DNA of 57,391 nt from a virus. The DNA is taken from the IMG/VR virus record IMGVR_UViG_3300027708_000083, positions 1 through 57,391 of that record; one strand, 5' to 3'. The translations under genes were made by a program, and so were the position numbers. The notes under the pieces were generated by a model. The model saw only the letters and a list, made by a program, of their open reading frames with translations. It was not told where the DNA came from and ran no database searches. Shown here one piece after another: positions 6,274-15,541 of this stretch. Positions within the stretch are counted from its first letter, which is position 1. Each line of letters opens with the position of its first letter.

Positions 6274-8591
6274 AACTTACAACTCTCACAATCTTCTTCA
6301 TTATCAAAGTCAATTGGTTCTAACATCGCAGGCGCATCTTCTTGTACTGCTTTACTGCCCGCTTTGTTGATCAAACTGTAGTAGAATGTCTTTAGTCCCC
6401 ATGCATGTGCTTGCATTAAGTTCTTAATAATTAAAGTAGTCGGTACTTTACGATCCGCCCAATGCGCAGGATTATAGAATGTGTTAGTGCTGATGCTTTG
6501 ATCAACATAAGCGGCTAACACACTGGCTGTTTTCAAATAGCCGTCGCAGTCTTTTTGTTCCCACATGAGTTGATACTTGTTCTTGAGTTTATGATACTCT
6601 GGAACAACTTGAATAAAACTGCCTGCTTTACTTTCTTTAACACTGATTAAACTCATGGGTAACTCAATTCCATTAGTGCTGTTTATAACAACGCTTGAGC
6701 TTTCGACTGGGGCAATGGCCATCAATGTGGCATTGCGAACACCGTACTGTTTCATGTTGACTCGCAGTGTTTCCCAATCAAGTTCTGGGGCAAAGTTTGC
6801 TAGTTCATTAGCACCCTCTGCTCGTAATTCCCAAGGGAATATGCCTTGACCATATCGTGTCTTATCACTGTGGGTGCATGGCCCACGTTCTTTAGCTAGT
6901 TCTACTGTGGCTTCAGTCAAGTAAAAGGCTTGATGCTCCATCCAGCTCTTGACATCTTGTAGTGCATCCTTTTCACCATAACGTAGTCCACGTTTGGCAT
7001 GCCAATAGGCCAAATTAGTTACGCCAATACCCAAGGGTTGGATTTCATCATTACTGAGTTTGCTTTGAATACTTAAAAAATCTTGGTAGTCAAGTATGTT
7101 GCACAGACTGCGCTGTAAAATGCGGCAAGCACGGCGCATGTCTTCTGGATTGCGGAAGGCTCCCCAGTTGATACTGCCGAGTGTGCAAAGAGCAATGCGG
7201 CCGTCCACATCATCAAGACGTTTAAAAGATTTAGTAGGTAAAAGTATTTCACAGCATAAGTTACTTTGATAAATGGTATGGTACTCAGGATCAAATGGTC
7301 CTTGATTCTGTACATTGTCGATGAACACAAGATAGATCCGACCAGTGTCGGTACGTTCTTTTAGTATGCCACTCTTGAATACTTCTTCAGCACTCATAGT
7401 TTTGGTACGTAGGTCTCGACGCTTTTCGTATTTTACATACAGTTCTTCAAATTCTGCTGTGTTACGATAAAAGGCTTCATATAGGTCTGGTACCTCATTC
7501 GGGTCAAAGAAGGTGATGTTCTCTTTGTTCTTGAACCGGCGCCAAAAGAATTTGCTAAGGACAACTCCGTAGTCCATGTGTCGAACTCTAGTTTCCTCTG
7601 TGCCTTGATTGTTTTTAAGAACAATAAGGTCATCAAACTGATGATGCCAAATGGGATAAAATACAGTAGCACTTGCATTGCGAATACCTCCTTGACTGCA
7701 TGAGCGTAAATCTCCAAACCACTTCTTAAGGAATGGAACCATACCTGTGTGCATAATCTCACCTCCGCGGATGGGACTGCCCAAAGGACGTAGTCGTCCA
7801 ATCTCTAAACCAATGCCAGCACGTTTGCTGGCATACTTGGCCATCATCTCACCAGACGCGAAAATACTGTCCAGATCATCATCTGATCTAATAAGAACGC
7901 AACTGCTAAATTGTTTCGTAGGAGTACCAAGCCCAGCAAGAACAGGAGTAGCAAGAGTAAATAACCCGTCACTAGCCGCTTGGTAGTACTCTTTGATGTA
8001 GCGCATTCTCGCTGAGTTGGGTTCTTCTTTGTGGAAGACAGTGGCAGCGGCAATAATATATCTAATCTGTGGTGTTTCATAAGTTTGTTTTGTTGCGCGA
8101 TTCTTTACTAGATATTTTTCGATTAGCTGTTCAATAGCCGCATAACCATACTGTTCATCTTTTTCATGATCCAGCATGTCATTCATCCGGTTCCAGTCGT
8201 CTTCTGAGTACCATTCTAATAGTTCTGGAGTATACAGGCCTGTGGCCACATTCTTTTGTACAATAGAGAAAAGACTTGGGACTTGGTATTGTCCGTATAC
8301 ATCTTTACGCAAGATGCTGAGACGCTGTTTACCTGCTACATATTGATAATTGGTGTGGCCTACATCTGGATTTGATTCTACATCGATCAAATCTACGATA
8401 GCACGTAGGGTAATGTTGTCAATTTCGCTAGTGGTAATTCCATCATAGAAGTGCGGCTGACTCTTGATTTCAATCATACTTTGACTGACGTCTGCTATGC
8501 CTTGACAGACTTTGGTTATTTGAGCTTGCCATTTCTCAACTGCTAACGGCTCCCGGCTGCCGTTTCTCTTAATTACTGTTATCTTGCTCAT
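6270..8591 (-). CDS. nrdA: Class I ribonucleotide reductase, large (R1) subunit
   Basis: 773 residues, like E. coli NrdA (761). An N-terminal ATP-cone (about residues 4-95, VIKRNGSREPL...) implies allosteric activity control. Catalytic residues are intact: Cys231 in SSCVLI, Asn444-x-Cys446-x-Glu448 in NLCCEI, Cys469 in LCTLGSIN, the Tyr pair in KTFYYS, and the C-terminal CESCKL thiol relay that glutaredoxin or thioredoxin reduces. It supplies dNTPs for phage replication. A host-type promoter lies about 110 bases upstream; SD AGG before ATG is weak. Confidence 0.97.
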   Translation of the reverse strand: MSKITVIKRNGSREPLAVEKWQAQITKVCQGIADVSQSMIEIKSQPHFYDGITTSEIDNITLRAIVDLIDVESNPDVGHTNYQYVAGKQRLSILRKDVYGQYQVPSLFSIVQKNVATGLYTPELLEWYSEDDWNRMNDMLDHEKDEQYGYAAIEQLIEKYLVKNRATKQTYETPQIRYIIAAATVFHKEEPNSARMRYIKEYYQAASDGLFTLATPVLAGLGTPTKQFSSCVLIRSDDDLDSIFASGEMMAKYASKRAGIGLEIGRLRPLGSPIRGGEIMHTGMVPFLKKWFGDLRSCSQGGIRNASATVFYPIWHHQFDDLIVLKNNQGTEETRVRHMDYGVVLSKFFWRRFKNKENITFFDPNEVPDLYEAFYRNTAEFEELYVKYEKRRDLRTKTMSAEEVFKSGILKERTDTGRIYLVFIDNVQNQGPFDPEYHTIYQSNLCCEILLPTKSFKRLDDVDGRIALCTLGSINWGAFRNPEDMRRACRILQRSLCNILDYQDFLSIQSKLSNDEIQPLGIGVTNLAYWHAKRGLRYGEKDALQDVKSWMEHQAFYLTEATVELAKERGPCTHSDKTRYGQGIFPWELRAEGANELANFAPELDWETLRVNMKQYGVRNATLMAIAPVESSSVVINSTNGIELPMSLISVKESKAGSFIQVVPEYHKLKNKYQLMWEQKDCDGYLKTASVLAAYVDQSISTNTFYNPAHWADRKVPTTLIIKNLMQAHAWGLKTFYYSLINKAGSKAVQEDAPAMLEPIDFDNEEDCESCKL

Positions 8592-8644
8592 TATTACCTA
8601 TTCTAAATTGTTTATACTTTACTTAATTTGTTTGTTTAGAAAAG

Positions 8645-8652
8645 TATTTAGT
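8645..8652 (-). promoter_or_regulatory. Possible late box
   Basis: CTAAATAC on the minus strand, 54 bases before nrdA. Confidence 0.3.
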
Positions 8653-8696
8653 GATGAGACATGGCCTTCTACATCTTATTCGTTATATTAACACGA

Positions 8697-8725
8697 ATTA
8701 TATACGCATTTATAGACAATGTCTA
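8697..8725 (-). promoter_or_regulatory. Sigma70-type promoter for the nrd unit
   Basis: TAGACA, 17 bp, TATAAT on the minus strand, reading into nrdA. Confidence 0.75.
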
Positions 8726-8734
8726 CTCAATCGG

Positions 8735-10660
8735 TTACAGCGCAGTGAAGTAGGTATAATTGAAATATCCAGCATCGCCGGTTAATAGATTTTGATACTT
8801 AACTGAAATAGAATAAGGCACTTGGCCGGCCCCGCCTACATAATTACCGCCAGTTTGATCTAAAAAACTAGCTGAGAATGATAATAGAATTGAATTTTGG
8901 TTATTTGGATCTGTGCCGGCAAAATCGTATTCGTCACTCAATTGGATAACTCTGCTGTCAATGTTTGCTGAGATTGTTATTATGCCGCGACGTGTAAAAT
9001 TATTAGAAATACTTTGATAGAAATATTCAATTTCATAATTTATACTGCCAATCGGAGTCCCGTTTTGATCAGTTGAAACAGGTAATCTAAATGCCATAAC
9101 TGGATTAATCACCTGCCCCAACAATATTTGTTGTTGCCCAAATGATTTGTAGTAAGCGTGTCCTGCAACTTCTGGAACATATGGGTGTGATAAATTACTC
9201 GTAGACAGATCACCGGCTCGATCTGATTGATCGTTTAGAGAGGAGTTACCAAATGTGTTGAACCATACCTGCGGATATTGCGAAGCTGATGCATTGCTAC
9301 CACCGTTGTTGCCCACATTGATATATTTGCAATTGGTAGTTGCATTACCAGTGCCCAAGTTTATAAACACAGCTTGGCGCTTGATATTAGAAAATTTACT
9401 GTTTGAAATAGTAGTTTGTCTTGGTCCGTATTGTTGACCAACTGTACTGCCATTAGCACCAATACCTAAACCAAATCCAGTATAACAATCACTAGTGTTT
9501 ATGTTGTCAAATGTGTTGTTTAAAATATCTCCCTTGGCAAATACTCCGTAACTGAATCCGTCAAGTTTGATATTTTTAAATTTATTGCTGTCTGAAGTAA
9601 CAATATTACTAACTGCATTTAATGTGATCCCGCAACTCTGTGCATTGAATGAACTGAAGGCAGTAGCACCTCGGAGATTTATATTTTCAAAAACACATTC
9701 CTTGGCAGCATCGAGTTGGATACAAGTATTAAGACCTGTGGTAACACGAATACTGAGATCACTAATTGTTATGCCTTTTGGCTGAGTAGTTCCTAATGTG
9801 TTACTTATACTACTAGGATTTCCAGCAGTGCTTGCATCGTTGACTAACTGGATAGCAGGCTGTGCTGGAGTCACTGTAAATGTGTTTAGAGTTGCGCCGG
9901 ATGATACTGTTGCAGTCTTATTCAGTGTTATGCTAGCACCAGCAACCACTGACGACACCACTGTGTTGGCTGGGATTCCTGTTCCTACTACTGTTGCGCC
10001 TAACAAGTAGGCAGATGCAGATGTTGTTGACAATACAGCACTGTTGTTAATTGTACTACCTTGGATTGTAATTACTGGGTTATAATATATAAATGTTTTA
10101 TCGGCACCTGCCCCAACAAGGGTAGCATAGCTTGGAATGTATAATGGACTTGTTGTTAAGTAAATTCCTGGAGGGATAGTCAGCGTTACTCTAGTTTTTG
10201 CGGCAGCAATAAGCGGAGTTCCATCAAGATTCGTTGCACTTGATTTCGTTACATTTAAAAATAATTGATTAATTGCACGTTGTAATGCTACTGTATCATT
10301 AGATACACCATTACCAGTAGCTCCAAACTCCGCAGTATTGACCTGATCGTCAAACCTTGCTTGTATAGAGCGAGTTATTTGGGAGTTTACATTAGGACCT
10401 GTGACGATAGTACTGTCTGTGGCCTTGTAGGCATACTGCACTAGCCCTAATAAATTCCCCTGAGCTGTTAGATCGTTTTGTGTAACAATCTTAGTATTAC
10501 CAACAGCAGGAGCACCTTCAGCAACACTTCCGTTACCAATGTATAATTCTTGGGTGTCCACGGCCCATGCCATTTCTCCGCTGGCCAGTTGCGGTAACCC
10601 TGTGCCGGTCTGTGCTTGCCCGCGACGTATTTGTATTCTTGAAATTTGGACAACAGCCAT
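8735..10660 (-). CDS. Tail fibre or tailspike with pectate-lyase-like beta-helix
   Basis: 641 residues. Residues 1-60 (IQIRRGQAQTGTGLPQLASG, AVDTQELYIGNG) are the particle-attachment segment typical of T4-like marine and freshwater fibres. About residues 105-135 carry EFGATGNGVSNDTVALQ, the signature start of the pectate_lyase_3 right-handed beta-helix, followed by parallel-strand repeats rich in Asn, Ser and Thr. The last 150 residues form a separate beta-rich tip. It probably binds or cuts host surface polysaccharide. SD AGGGGAT is partly inside a hairpin. Confidence 0.85.
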   Translation of the reverse strand: MAVVQISRIQIRRGQAQTGTGLPQLASGEMAWAVDTQELYIGNGSVAEGAPAVGNTKIVTQNDLTAQGNLLGLVQYAYKATDSTIVTGPNVNSQITRSIQARFDDQVNTAEFGATGNGVSNDTVALQRAINQLFLNVTKSSATNLDGTPLIAAAKTRVTLTIPPGIYLTTSPLYIPSYATLVGAGADKTFIYYNPVITIQGSTINNSAVLSTTSASAYLLGATVVGTGIPANTVVSSVVAGASITLNKTATVSSGATLNTFTVTPAQPAIQLVNDASTAGNPSSISNTLGTTQPKGITISDLSIRVTTGLNTCIQLDAAKECVFENINLRGATAFSSFNAQSCGITLNAVSNIVTSDSNKFKNIKLDGFSYGVFAKGDILNNTFDNINTSDCYTGFGLGIGANGSTVGQQYGPRQTTISNSKFSNIKRQAVFINLGTGNATTNCKYINVGNNGGSNASASQYPQVWFNTFGNSSLNDQSDRAGDLSTSNLSHPYVPEVAGHAYYKSFGQQQILLGQVINPVMAFRLPVSTDQNGTPIGSINYEIEYFYQSISNNFTRRGIITISANIDSRVIQLSDEYDFAGTDPNNQNSILLSFSASFLDQTGGNYVGGAGQVPYSISVKYQNLLTGDAGYFNYTYFTAL

Positions 10661-10662
10661 GG

Positions 10663-10689
10663 AAATATCCCCTATATAGGATATTTATC
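10663..10689 (-). promoter_or_regulatory. Late box plus hairpin over the tail-fibre ribosome site
   Basis: Late box GATAAATA (10682-10689). AAATATCC (10679-10686) pairs with GGATATTT (10663-10670), 8 bp with an 8-base loop, and the right arm contains part of the SD. RNA started from the late box would begin in the loop and leave the SD free. Confidence 0.65.
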
Positions 10690-11404
10690 ACATCTGTTTG
10701 TAGTATTGTTCCACCTTGTCCCACCACTTAGCTTCCCAATAGCTAAAATCTTCAGGTTTTAATATAAATTCCTGATATACAGGATCTCCCCAAATTAATG
10801 GCTTGATTTCAGGCGGCTTAATACACATTAGCACGACACCTTTGCGTATATTACTTCCGTGTACTTTATTGTGGGCTAGCGCATAGGCAGTTAATTGCAG
10901 ATAATAATCTTCAATCCACTCTTCTTTTTTAGCTTTATTTGTTTGCTTGTAATCTAGGATAGCTTCGTCATTTAGATGAAGCCCGCAGCCGTCAGTAGTT
11001 CCAGCATATATTCCGGGATAGTACAAGGGAACTTCCACACCCCAGACTTCGTTGACATTAGACAACCCTTGTTCAATAACAACCTTGGCCATCTTGTGAC
11101 TTTGTATACTATAAGGATTTGTTCCAGGTTCGTTGATAGAGCCCTGTTTGACATAGTCCTCTAGGAACTTGTGCATACGTGTGCCACGACCGGCCGCTTC
11201 AGTTACGATTTCTTGTGCTTTAACTTCGCCGACACGTTTTTTCCAATTAGCAAGTGCTTGCTTCTTTTCTTCGCTTTTGGTTTTGTCTAGGATTGTAGTT
11301 ACACTAGGAACTTTGCTACCATCTGGTAGTGCATACAGTCTCTTACCTTCTACGCTTTCTCTATTGATAGGTTCGTAGTTATACCGTTCTTTTAATAAAG
11401 TCAT
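10688..11404 (-). CDS. RecB/Cas4-like PD-(D/E)XK nuclease
   Basis: 238 residues. Core motif: GVEVPLYYPGIYAGTTDG (Glu and Asp), AILDYKQT (the D-x-K part), then WIEDYYLQLTAYALA, matching RecB-family exonucleases common in T4-like phages. An N-terminal SVTTILDKT and a GRGTRMHKFLE His motif precede it. Likely role is DNA degradation or recombination. The -10 box of its promoter ends only five bases before the ATG, so the mRNA is probably leaderless. Confidence 0.8.
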   Translation of the reverse strand: MTLLKERYNYEPINRESVEGKRLYALPDGSKVPSVTTILDKTKSEEKKQALANWKKRVGEVKAQEIVTEAAGRGTRMHKFLEDYVKQGSINEPGTNPYSIQSHKMAKVVIEQGLSNVNEVWGVEVPLYYPGIYAGTTDGCGLHLNDEAILDYKQTNKAKKEEWIEDYYLQLTAYALAHNKVHGSNIRKGVVLMCIKPPEIKPLIWGDPVYQEFILKPEDFSYWEAKWWDKVEQYYKQM

Positions 11405-11409
11405 CAATA

Positions 11410-11438
11410 ATTATACAACAATTTATAGTGTAAGTCAA
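11410..11438 (-). promoter_or_regulatory. Sigma70-type promoter giving a leaderless mRNA
   Basis: TTGACT, 17 bp, TATAAT on the minus strand; the -10 ends five bases before the nuclease ATG. Confidence 0.85.
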
Positions 11439-11459
11439 TCTTTATTGGCGATGCTAGTA

Positions 11460-12134
11460 CTATCTTTGATACCAAGCAATGTCCCAACCTTTATTTTTTT
11501 TCCAAACTATAGTTCGTATATAATTTTCAAATTCATCAAAATACTCTGTTGGGATTAAATCGATTACAACATGCGTTCTAGAACTAGAACCATTATTAGC
11601 ACCAAAATGTGTGACCATATTGTTAAACTCATATACTGATCCAATTTCCATACACATAGACATATTGCCACAAGTCATTATAGTGTCAGCATTAGTGGTA
11701 ATAGGTACATGTACCCTCTTAGTCATAGTAAACCACCATACAGATCCGTCTTCATTATCTATATGAGGCTTAATTGCTGTTCCCGGAGCCATATAGTTTA
11801 TGTCTGCGATATAGATGGAAAATCCTGGATTTAATTCTTCAACTCTAGTAAATATACCCTCGCATACATCGTATATTTCTGAAATTTCCTCAAAATACTT
11901 TGTTGTTAAAGCAGGGTGAAGTTTTTTAAATTTATGCGAGTATGTGCGAAAGAAGAATGGAAACTGATGCCAGTGTATACCTTTAAACTTTTCTGGAAAA
12001 TGCTGTGTGCGTTCTTCTCTTAGGTTGCCTGCCACACAGGCGGCAAGAGGCTCTAGCATAGATTTATCAATATCGCCTAGTAATATTATAGGAGTATCTG
12101 GTTTAGTGTACCAATGTGTTGAAGGTGTGAGCAT
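11460..12134 (-). CDS. Asp/Asn beta-hydroxylase-like Fe(II)/2OG oxygenase, copy 1
   Basis: 224 residues. The double-stranded beta-helix shows KPHIDN (first His and an acidic residue), KRVHVPITTN, GSVYEFNNMVTHFGANN (distal His) and SRTHVVIDL (Arg for 2-oxoglutarate). This matches the aspartyl/asparaginyl beta-hydroxylase fold. The substrate is unknown. It is a tandem paralogue of the next gene, sharing the N-terminal STHWYTKPDTPIILLG almost exactly. No good SD is visible before ATG. Confidence 0.75.
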   Translation of the reverse strand: MLTPSTHWYTKPDTPIILLGDIDKSMLEPLAACVAGNLREERTQHFPEKFKGIHWHQFPFFFRTYSHKFKKLHPALTTKYFEEISEIYDVCEGIFTRVEELNPGFSIYIADINYMAPGTAIKPHIDNEDGSVWWFTMTKRVHVPITTNADTIMTCGNMSMCMEIGSVYEFNNMVTHFGANNGSSSRTHVVIDLIPTEYFDEFENYIRTIVWKKNKGWDIAWYQR

Positions 12135-12155
12135 AGTTTTTTAAGGATAACGGCT

Positions 12156-12827
12156 TTATTTTGTCCACCATGATTTTCCTTGACTATTTCCTTTCCAAAA
12201 TATGTTTACTATATAATTTTCAAATTCATCAAAATATTCAGTTGGAACAAGATCTAATACTATGTGGGTTCTCGGACTGGTGCCATTGTTGGCGCCAGAA
12301 TGCATTACTATATTATTAAACTCATATACTGACCCAATTTCCATACACATAGACATATTGCCACAAGTCATCATAGTTTCAGCATTGGTAGTGATTGGCA
12401 CATGCACTCTGCGAGTCATGTTTATCCACCAAAATTCTCCAGTGGAATTATCTACGTGAGCTTTAATGCAAGCCGCGGGCGACATGTAATTAACTTCGGC
12501 TAGATAGATACTGAATCCAGGATTTAGCTCTTCAACTCTAGCAAATATATCTTGAGATAACTCGTTTATTTTTACTATTTGATCGTACTTATTTTCGTTC
12601 GCAGGATTATCTAATAAGTGCATGTGATCTTGATATTTTCGAAAGAAAAAAGGAAACTGCATCCAATGTATTCCATCCCACCATTCTGGATATCTTCTTA
12701 CTCGTTCTGCTTTTATGTTACCTAATATATAGGTTGCAAGTGGTTCAAGTATTGACCTTTCAATACTTCCTAGTAATATTATAGGAGTGTCAGGTTTTGT
12801 ATACCAATGTGTTGAAGGTATGGGCAT
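12156..12827 (-). CDS. Asp/Asn beta-hydroxylase-like Fe(II)/2OG oxygenase, copy 2
   Basis: 223 residues, a tandem paralogue of the gene downstream. Motifs are conserved: KAHVDNS, RRVHVPITTN, GSVYEFNNIVMHSGANN and PRTHIVLDL. The middle thirds of the two copies differ most, so substrate choice may differ. Weak SD (AAAGAAAT). Confidence 0.75.
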   Translation of the reverse strand: MPIPSTHWYTKPDTPIILLGSIERSILEPLATYILGNIKAERVRRYPEWWDGIHWMQFPFFFRKYQDHMHLLDNPANENKYDQIVKINELSQDIFARVEELNPGFSIYLAEVNYMSPAACIKAHVDNSTGEFWWINMTRRVHVPITTNAETMMTCGNMSMCMEIGSVYEFNNIVMHSGANNGTSPRTHIVLDLVPTEYFDEFENYIVNIFWKGNSQGKSWWTK

Positions 12828-12830
12828 ACG

Positions 12831-13142
12831 TTATTTCTTTAATGCTTTGCCTGTAGCTCTTTTAGCCATTTGGCTTATTTTGCTTTTCTTGTTGCCGCCA
12901 TGCTTTTCAGGTTCGGCGGCATTGGTTTTGATTACTAAACCGTGCCCGTCAAAGCGATCAACGATCTGTTTAAGCATAGGATCATTTTCCCAACGTGCGG
13001 CAAACTGATCGTAACGGATCATCGGAGCACCTTGATTTTTACTAATGGAGTTTATTGCATCCCAGGTGTAAGAACCTTGGGCATTTTTGTTATTGGCATT
13101 AGCTTGGAGACTCATTAGTGTTGCCACTAATGGGTCGCCCAT
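12831..13142 (-). CDS. Hypothetical protein, basic C-terminus
   Basis: 103 residues. The middle (IRYDQFAARWENDPMLKQIV) looks folded; the last 25 residues are Lys-rich (GGNKKSKISQ...KALKK). No family recognised. It lies seven bases after the scaffold-like gene and four before the oxygenase copy 2. Confidence 0.6.
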   Translation of the reverse strand: MGDPLVATLMSLQANANNKNAQGSYTWDAINSISKNQGAPMIRYDQFAARWENDPMLKQIVDRFDGHGLVIKTNAAEPEKHGGNKKSKISQMAKRATGKALKK

Positions 13143-13150
13143 ACTTTCAA

Positions 13151-14125
13151 TTACTTTTTTTTTGAGTTCAGTAACATGCCTAGTCGACGACTGTAGTCGA
13201 CACTTTCACGCTTTTCACGGCCAGCGTCTGGAGCTGGCATTGCGCCTGCTTCTTCTGGAGTGCCGCCCATTTCGCCGCCTGCTTCTGGAGCACCAACTGG
13301 AGGCATACCGCCGCCTGCTGGAGCACCGCCCATTGTTGGAGCCTCACCGCCTGATACTAGTGCCAATGCGCCTGACAAGCCTTGACGGCTTGTTTCTAAT
13401 GCTGTATAAATTGCTTCAAGGGCTGGTTTTACTTGTTCTGTATATTGTTGCGCAACATCGCTGCCTAGGGTTTCTCTTATAGAGTCTGTTAATTCTAGTA
13501 GTTGTTCTGCTTTCATTGCAGCCACATCTTCTAGCCAGCCTGTGATACGGTCAACCATATCTTTTGTTGCCATGATAACTTCAGCTTTGTCTTCTTCGCC
13601 TTCTGCTAGGTATACAATATGATTAGCCACTGCTTCACTTAGATCATATCGTGTTGTTAATTCTGCTGTGAGTTCTTCTTCATCTGATTCGCCTAATTCA
13701 ATGCGCTCAATAGCTGAATCAATCCATGACTCAGGAACTGAATGCTCCATAGCTTTTTCTTTTAATTTATCTGCGTGTACTTTTTTACGTAGTTCTGCTT
13801 TCTTCTCAGCCTTGTGTTCATGTTCTTCTTCATCGCACTCACATGGATTCTTGTTGCATGCATCACAACAATCTTCTCTTTCTAAAATTGCCTGGTTAAC
13901 ACAGTCTAACATTAGTCGTGTTTTTTGATATTCAGTGCTTTCTAGCATTCCGTCATAGCTTTCATTAACTTCAAGCTGACTAATTTTAGTACGTAGCTTA
14001 TTGCGAGCGTCCTCTAGTTGGACATCGCTGAATTGTTCGAAATTAATAGTATAGCCAAATTTCTTTGCCATACTTTCATTTAAACGCTTGCTAGTAACAG
14101 GTTTTGATAAGTCTCTAATTTGCAT
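13151..14125 (-). CDS. Putative prohead scaffold or virion assembly protein
   Basis: 324 residues, acidic and helical. The N-terminal part (KKFGYTINFEQFSDVQL, then a helical LRTKISQLEV) and the segment ATKDMVDRITGWLEDVAAM resemble conserved proteins of T4-like marine phages near head genes. A CCDACNKNPCEC cluster (about residues 86-97) may bind zinc. The C-terminus is a Gly/Pro/Ala-rich linker and a basic tail. The head-assembly role is inferred from resemblance and composition, not from a catalytic motif. A strong late box lies 28 bases upstream. Confidence 0.5.
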   Translation of the reverse strand: MQIRDLSKPVTSKRLNESMAKKFGYTINFEQFSDVQLEDARNKLRTKISQLEVNESYDGMLESTEYQKTRLMLDCVNQAILEREDCCDACNKNPCECDEEEHEHKAEKKAELRKKVHADKLKEKAMEHSVPESWIDSAIERIELGESDEEELTAELTTRYDLSEAVANHIVYLAEGEEDKAEVIMATKDMVDRITGWLEDVAAMKAEQLLELTDSIRETLGSDVAQQYTEQVKPALEAIYTALETSRQGLSGALALVSGGEAPTMGGAPAGGGMPPVGAPEAGGEMGGTPEEAGAMPAPDAGREKRESVDYSRRLGMLLNSKKK

Positions 14126-14152
14126 GGTGGTATCCTAAGCTTCTATTGTATG

Positions 14153-14160
14153 TATTTATA
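14153..14160 (-). promoter_or_regulatory. Late promoter, T4 consensus
   Basis: TATAAATA followed by CATAC on the minus strand, 28 bases before the scaffold-like gene; matches the T4 late -10 exactly. Confidence 0.75.
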
Positions 14161-14638
14161 CGAACGACCACTTAAACATCTTGGAAATCCTGTCCTTGAA
14201 TTGTTCAGTTAGTAATCTGCTGTGTTCTAATCTAGTTAATAATATTTGAAATCTTTCAAAATCTTTAGCTTTTTGTATATTATGTGCGTAAATTAAGGTG
14301 TCTGAGTAGTTTGCCCAGTATTGATTGTCGAGTTCTTTAATTTCAAAGAACTTTTCTAAAAATGTCTTGCTGTATGCTCTGGCCGCTAACAGGGCACTGG
14401 TTTTTAAGAAAAACTGTTCTATCAAATCTCGAGAGTTTATATTGTATAATCCCCAGTTGCCAGTGGCTTGTTGTCTGATCACAAATGTTTTATAAACAAT
14501 ACTGCCGTCGGGCTGTATTGCAATAGGCAGTTTAGCATTTAAGGTTTCCTCAAAATGCTGAGCCAGCTCTTTAATCATTTTAGATTTATTTTTAAGAGCA
14601 GGAGTTTTAGGTTTTGTATTTTTAGATTGTTTTTTCAT
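14156..14638 (-). CDS. Conserved T4-like phage protein of unknown function
   Basis: 160 residues from the ATG at 14638 (the frame also allows an upstream TTG). A basic N-terminus is followed by DGSIVYKTFVIR, SRDLIEQFFLKTSALLAARAY and EIKELDNQYWANY, a pattern I recognise from T4-like cyanophage genomes without known function. It overlaps the upstream small gene. Confidence 0.65.
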   Translation of the reverse strand: MKKQSKNTKPKTPALKNKSKMIKELAQHFEETLNAKLPIAIQPDGSIVYKTFVIRQQATGNWGLYNINSRDLIEQFFLKTSALLAARAYSKTFLEKFFEIKELDNQYWANYSDTLIYAHNIQKAKDFERFQILLTRLEHSRLLTEQFKDRISKMFKWSFV

Positions 14639-14828
14639 TTGCAACTACAGTAGGATCTTTCATTCCACTCTTAGTTACCAAACTCTTACGTATGAGTGTC
14701 TGAATCCTGAATTGATCATGCTCACTCAGGTTGCTTAATTTAACAGGGGTCTTTAATCTGGACAGCAACTCTGCTTCTTCATTAGTTGTCCAGATTCCAA
14801 ACTCACCTACTAATTCGTTTATTTTCAT
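14622..14828 (-). CDS. Small conserved phage protein
   Basis: 68 residues, possibly a winged-helix-like fold: ELVGEFGIWTTNEEAELL, then LSEHDQFRIQTLIRKSLVTK. Similar short proteins sit beside the preceding gene type in T4-like phages. The ATG overlaps the stop of the gene upstream (four bases). Confidence 0.65.
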   Translation of the reverse strand: MKINELVGEFGIWTTNEEAELLSRLKTPVKLSNLSEHDQFRIQTLIRKSLVTKSGMKDPTVVANEKTI

Positions 14829-15541
14829 CGTAGACCTGCAATTCGCAACATGTGTTCTAATTCAGATTTAGCACCGAATGTATTGGCTCTTTCATTTACA
14901 TGAGCATGACCTAACTCATCTTCAGGTTGTGCTAGGATATCAGCGATGTATGCATCTCCAGCATCTCGGCCTATTTCGCCATGATTTTCTTTTGTGGGCT
15001 CATTGCGGCTTGGAAACGGACTTTGTGCTTCGTCAACTCCCCCACCGTGGAATTTGTGTGTCAAATGGTGTGCATAATTTTCGATATCGCCTGGGTGGAC
15101 TTTATCCGACAAGAAGTGTAGTGCCTTATTGAATACCATGTCATGGTCCCCACTATCATCGTCGTGCGGAGCATGCTCACTATTCATCCAATCGTGAAAA
15201 TGTGCATGACTTGGATGCTCATGTTCATCTTCTTCGTAGTCTTCCGATGTCTGTACTACCTTGTCGCCTACTAGGTCGGATCCCGGTGTAGCCGGTACTT
15301 GTTGAGTAGTATCATCTTTGGCAACCATGTCTTTTGCCGGCATTGTTGTTGTTTTGCCATCGGGTGTTTTCATTTGAACATTACCGTCTGGTCCTGGAGG
15401 AGCTGTGATAGTACCTAGTTCCTTATCTTCCTCGTTCATGGGAGCTTCGGGTTTCTTGGGCTCAATTGTATTGATAGGTTTTTTAGTGTAGATTTTGGCT
15501 CTACGACCTTTAGCATGTTCTACGATATCACTGATCTTCAT
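14825..15541 (-). CDS. His/Asp/Glu-rich hypothetical protein
   Basis: 238 residues, low complexity. The centre is rich in acidic residues and histidine (DEHEHPSHAHFHDW), which could bind metals. A PDGKTTTMP segment and a short C-terminal helix (SELEHMLRIAGL) are the only ordered-looking parts. It overlaps the nucleotidyltransferase gene by 14 bases. Confidence 0.6.
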   Translation of the reverse strand: MKISDIVEHAKGRRAKIYTKKPINTIEPKKPEAPMNEEDKELGTITAPPGPDGNVQMKTPDGKTTTMPAKDMVAKDDTTQQVPATPGSDLVGDKVVQTSEDYEEDEHEHPSHAHFHDWMNSEHAPHDDDSGDHDMVFNKALHFLSDKVHPGDIENYAHHLTHKFHGGGVDEAQSPFPSRNEPTKENHGEIGRDAGDAYIADILAQPEDELGHAHVNERANTFGAKSELEHMLRIAGLR

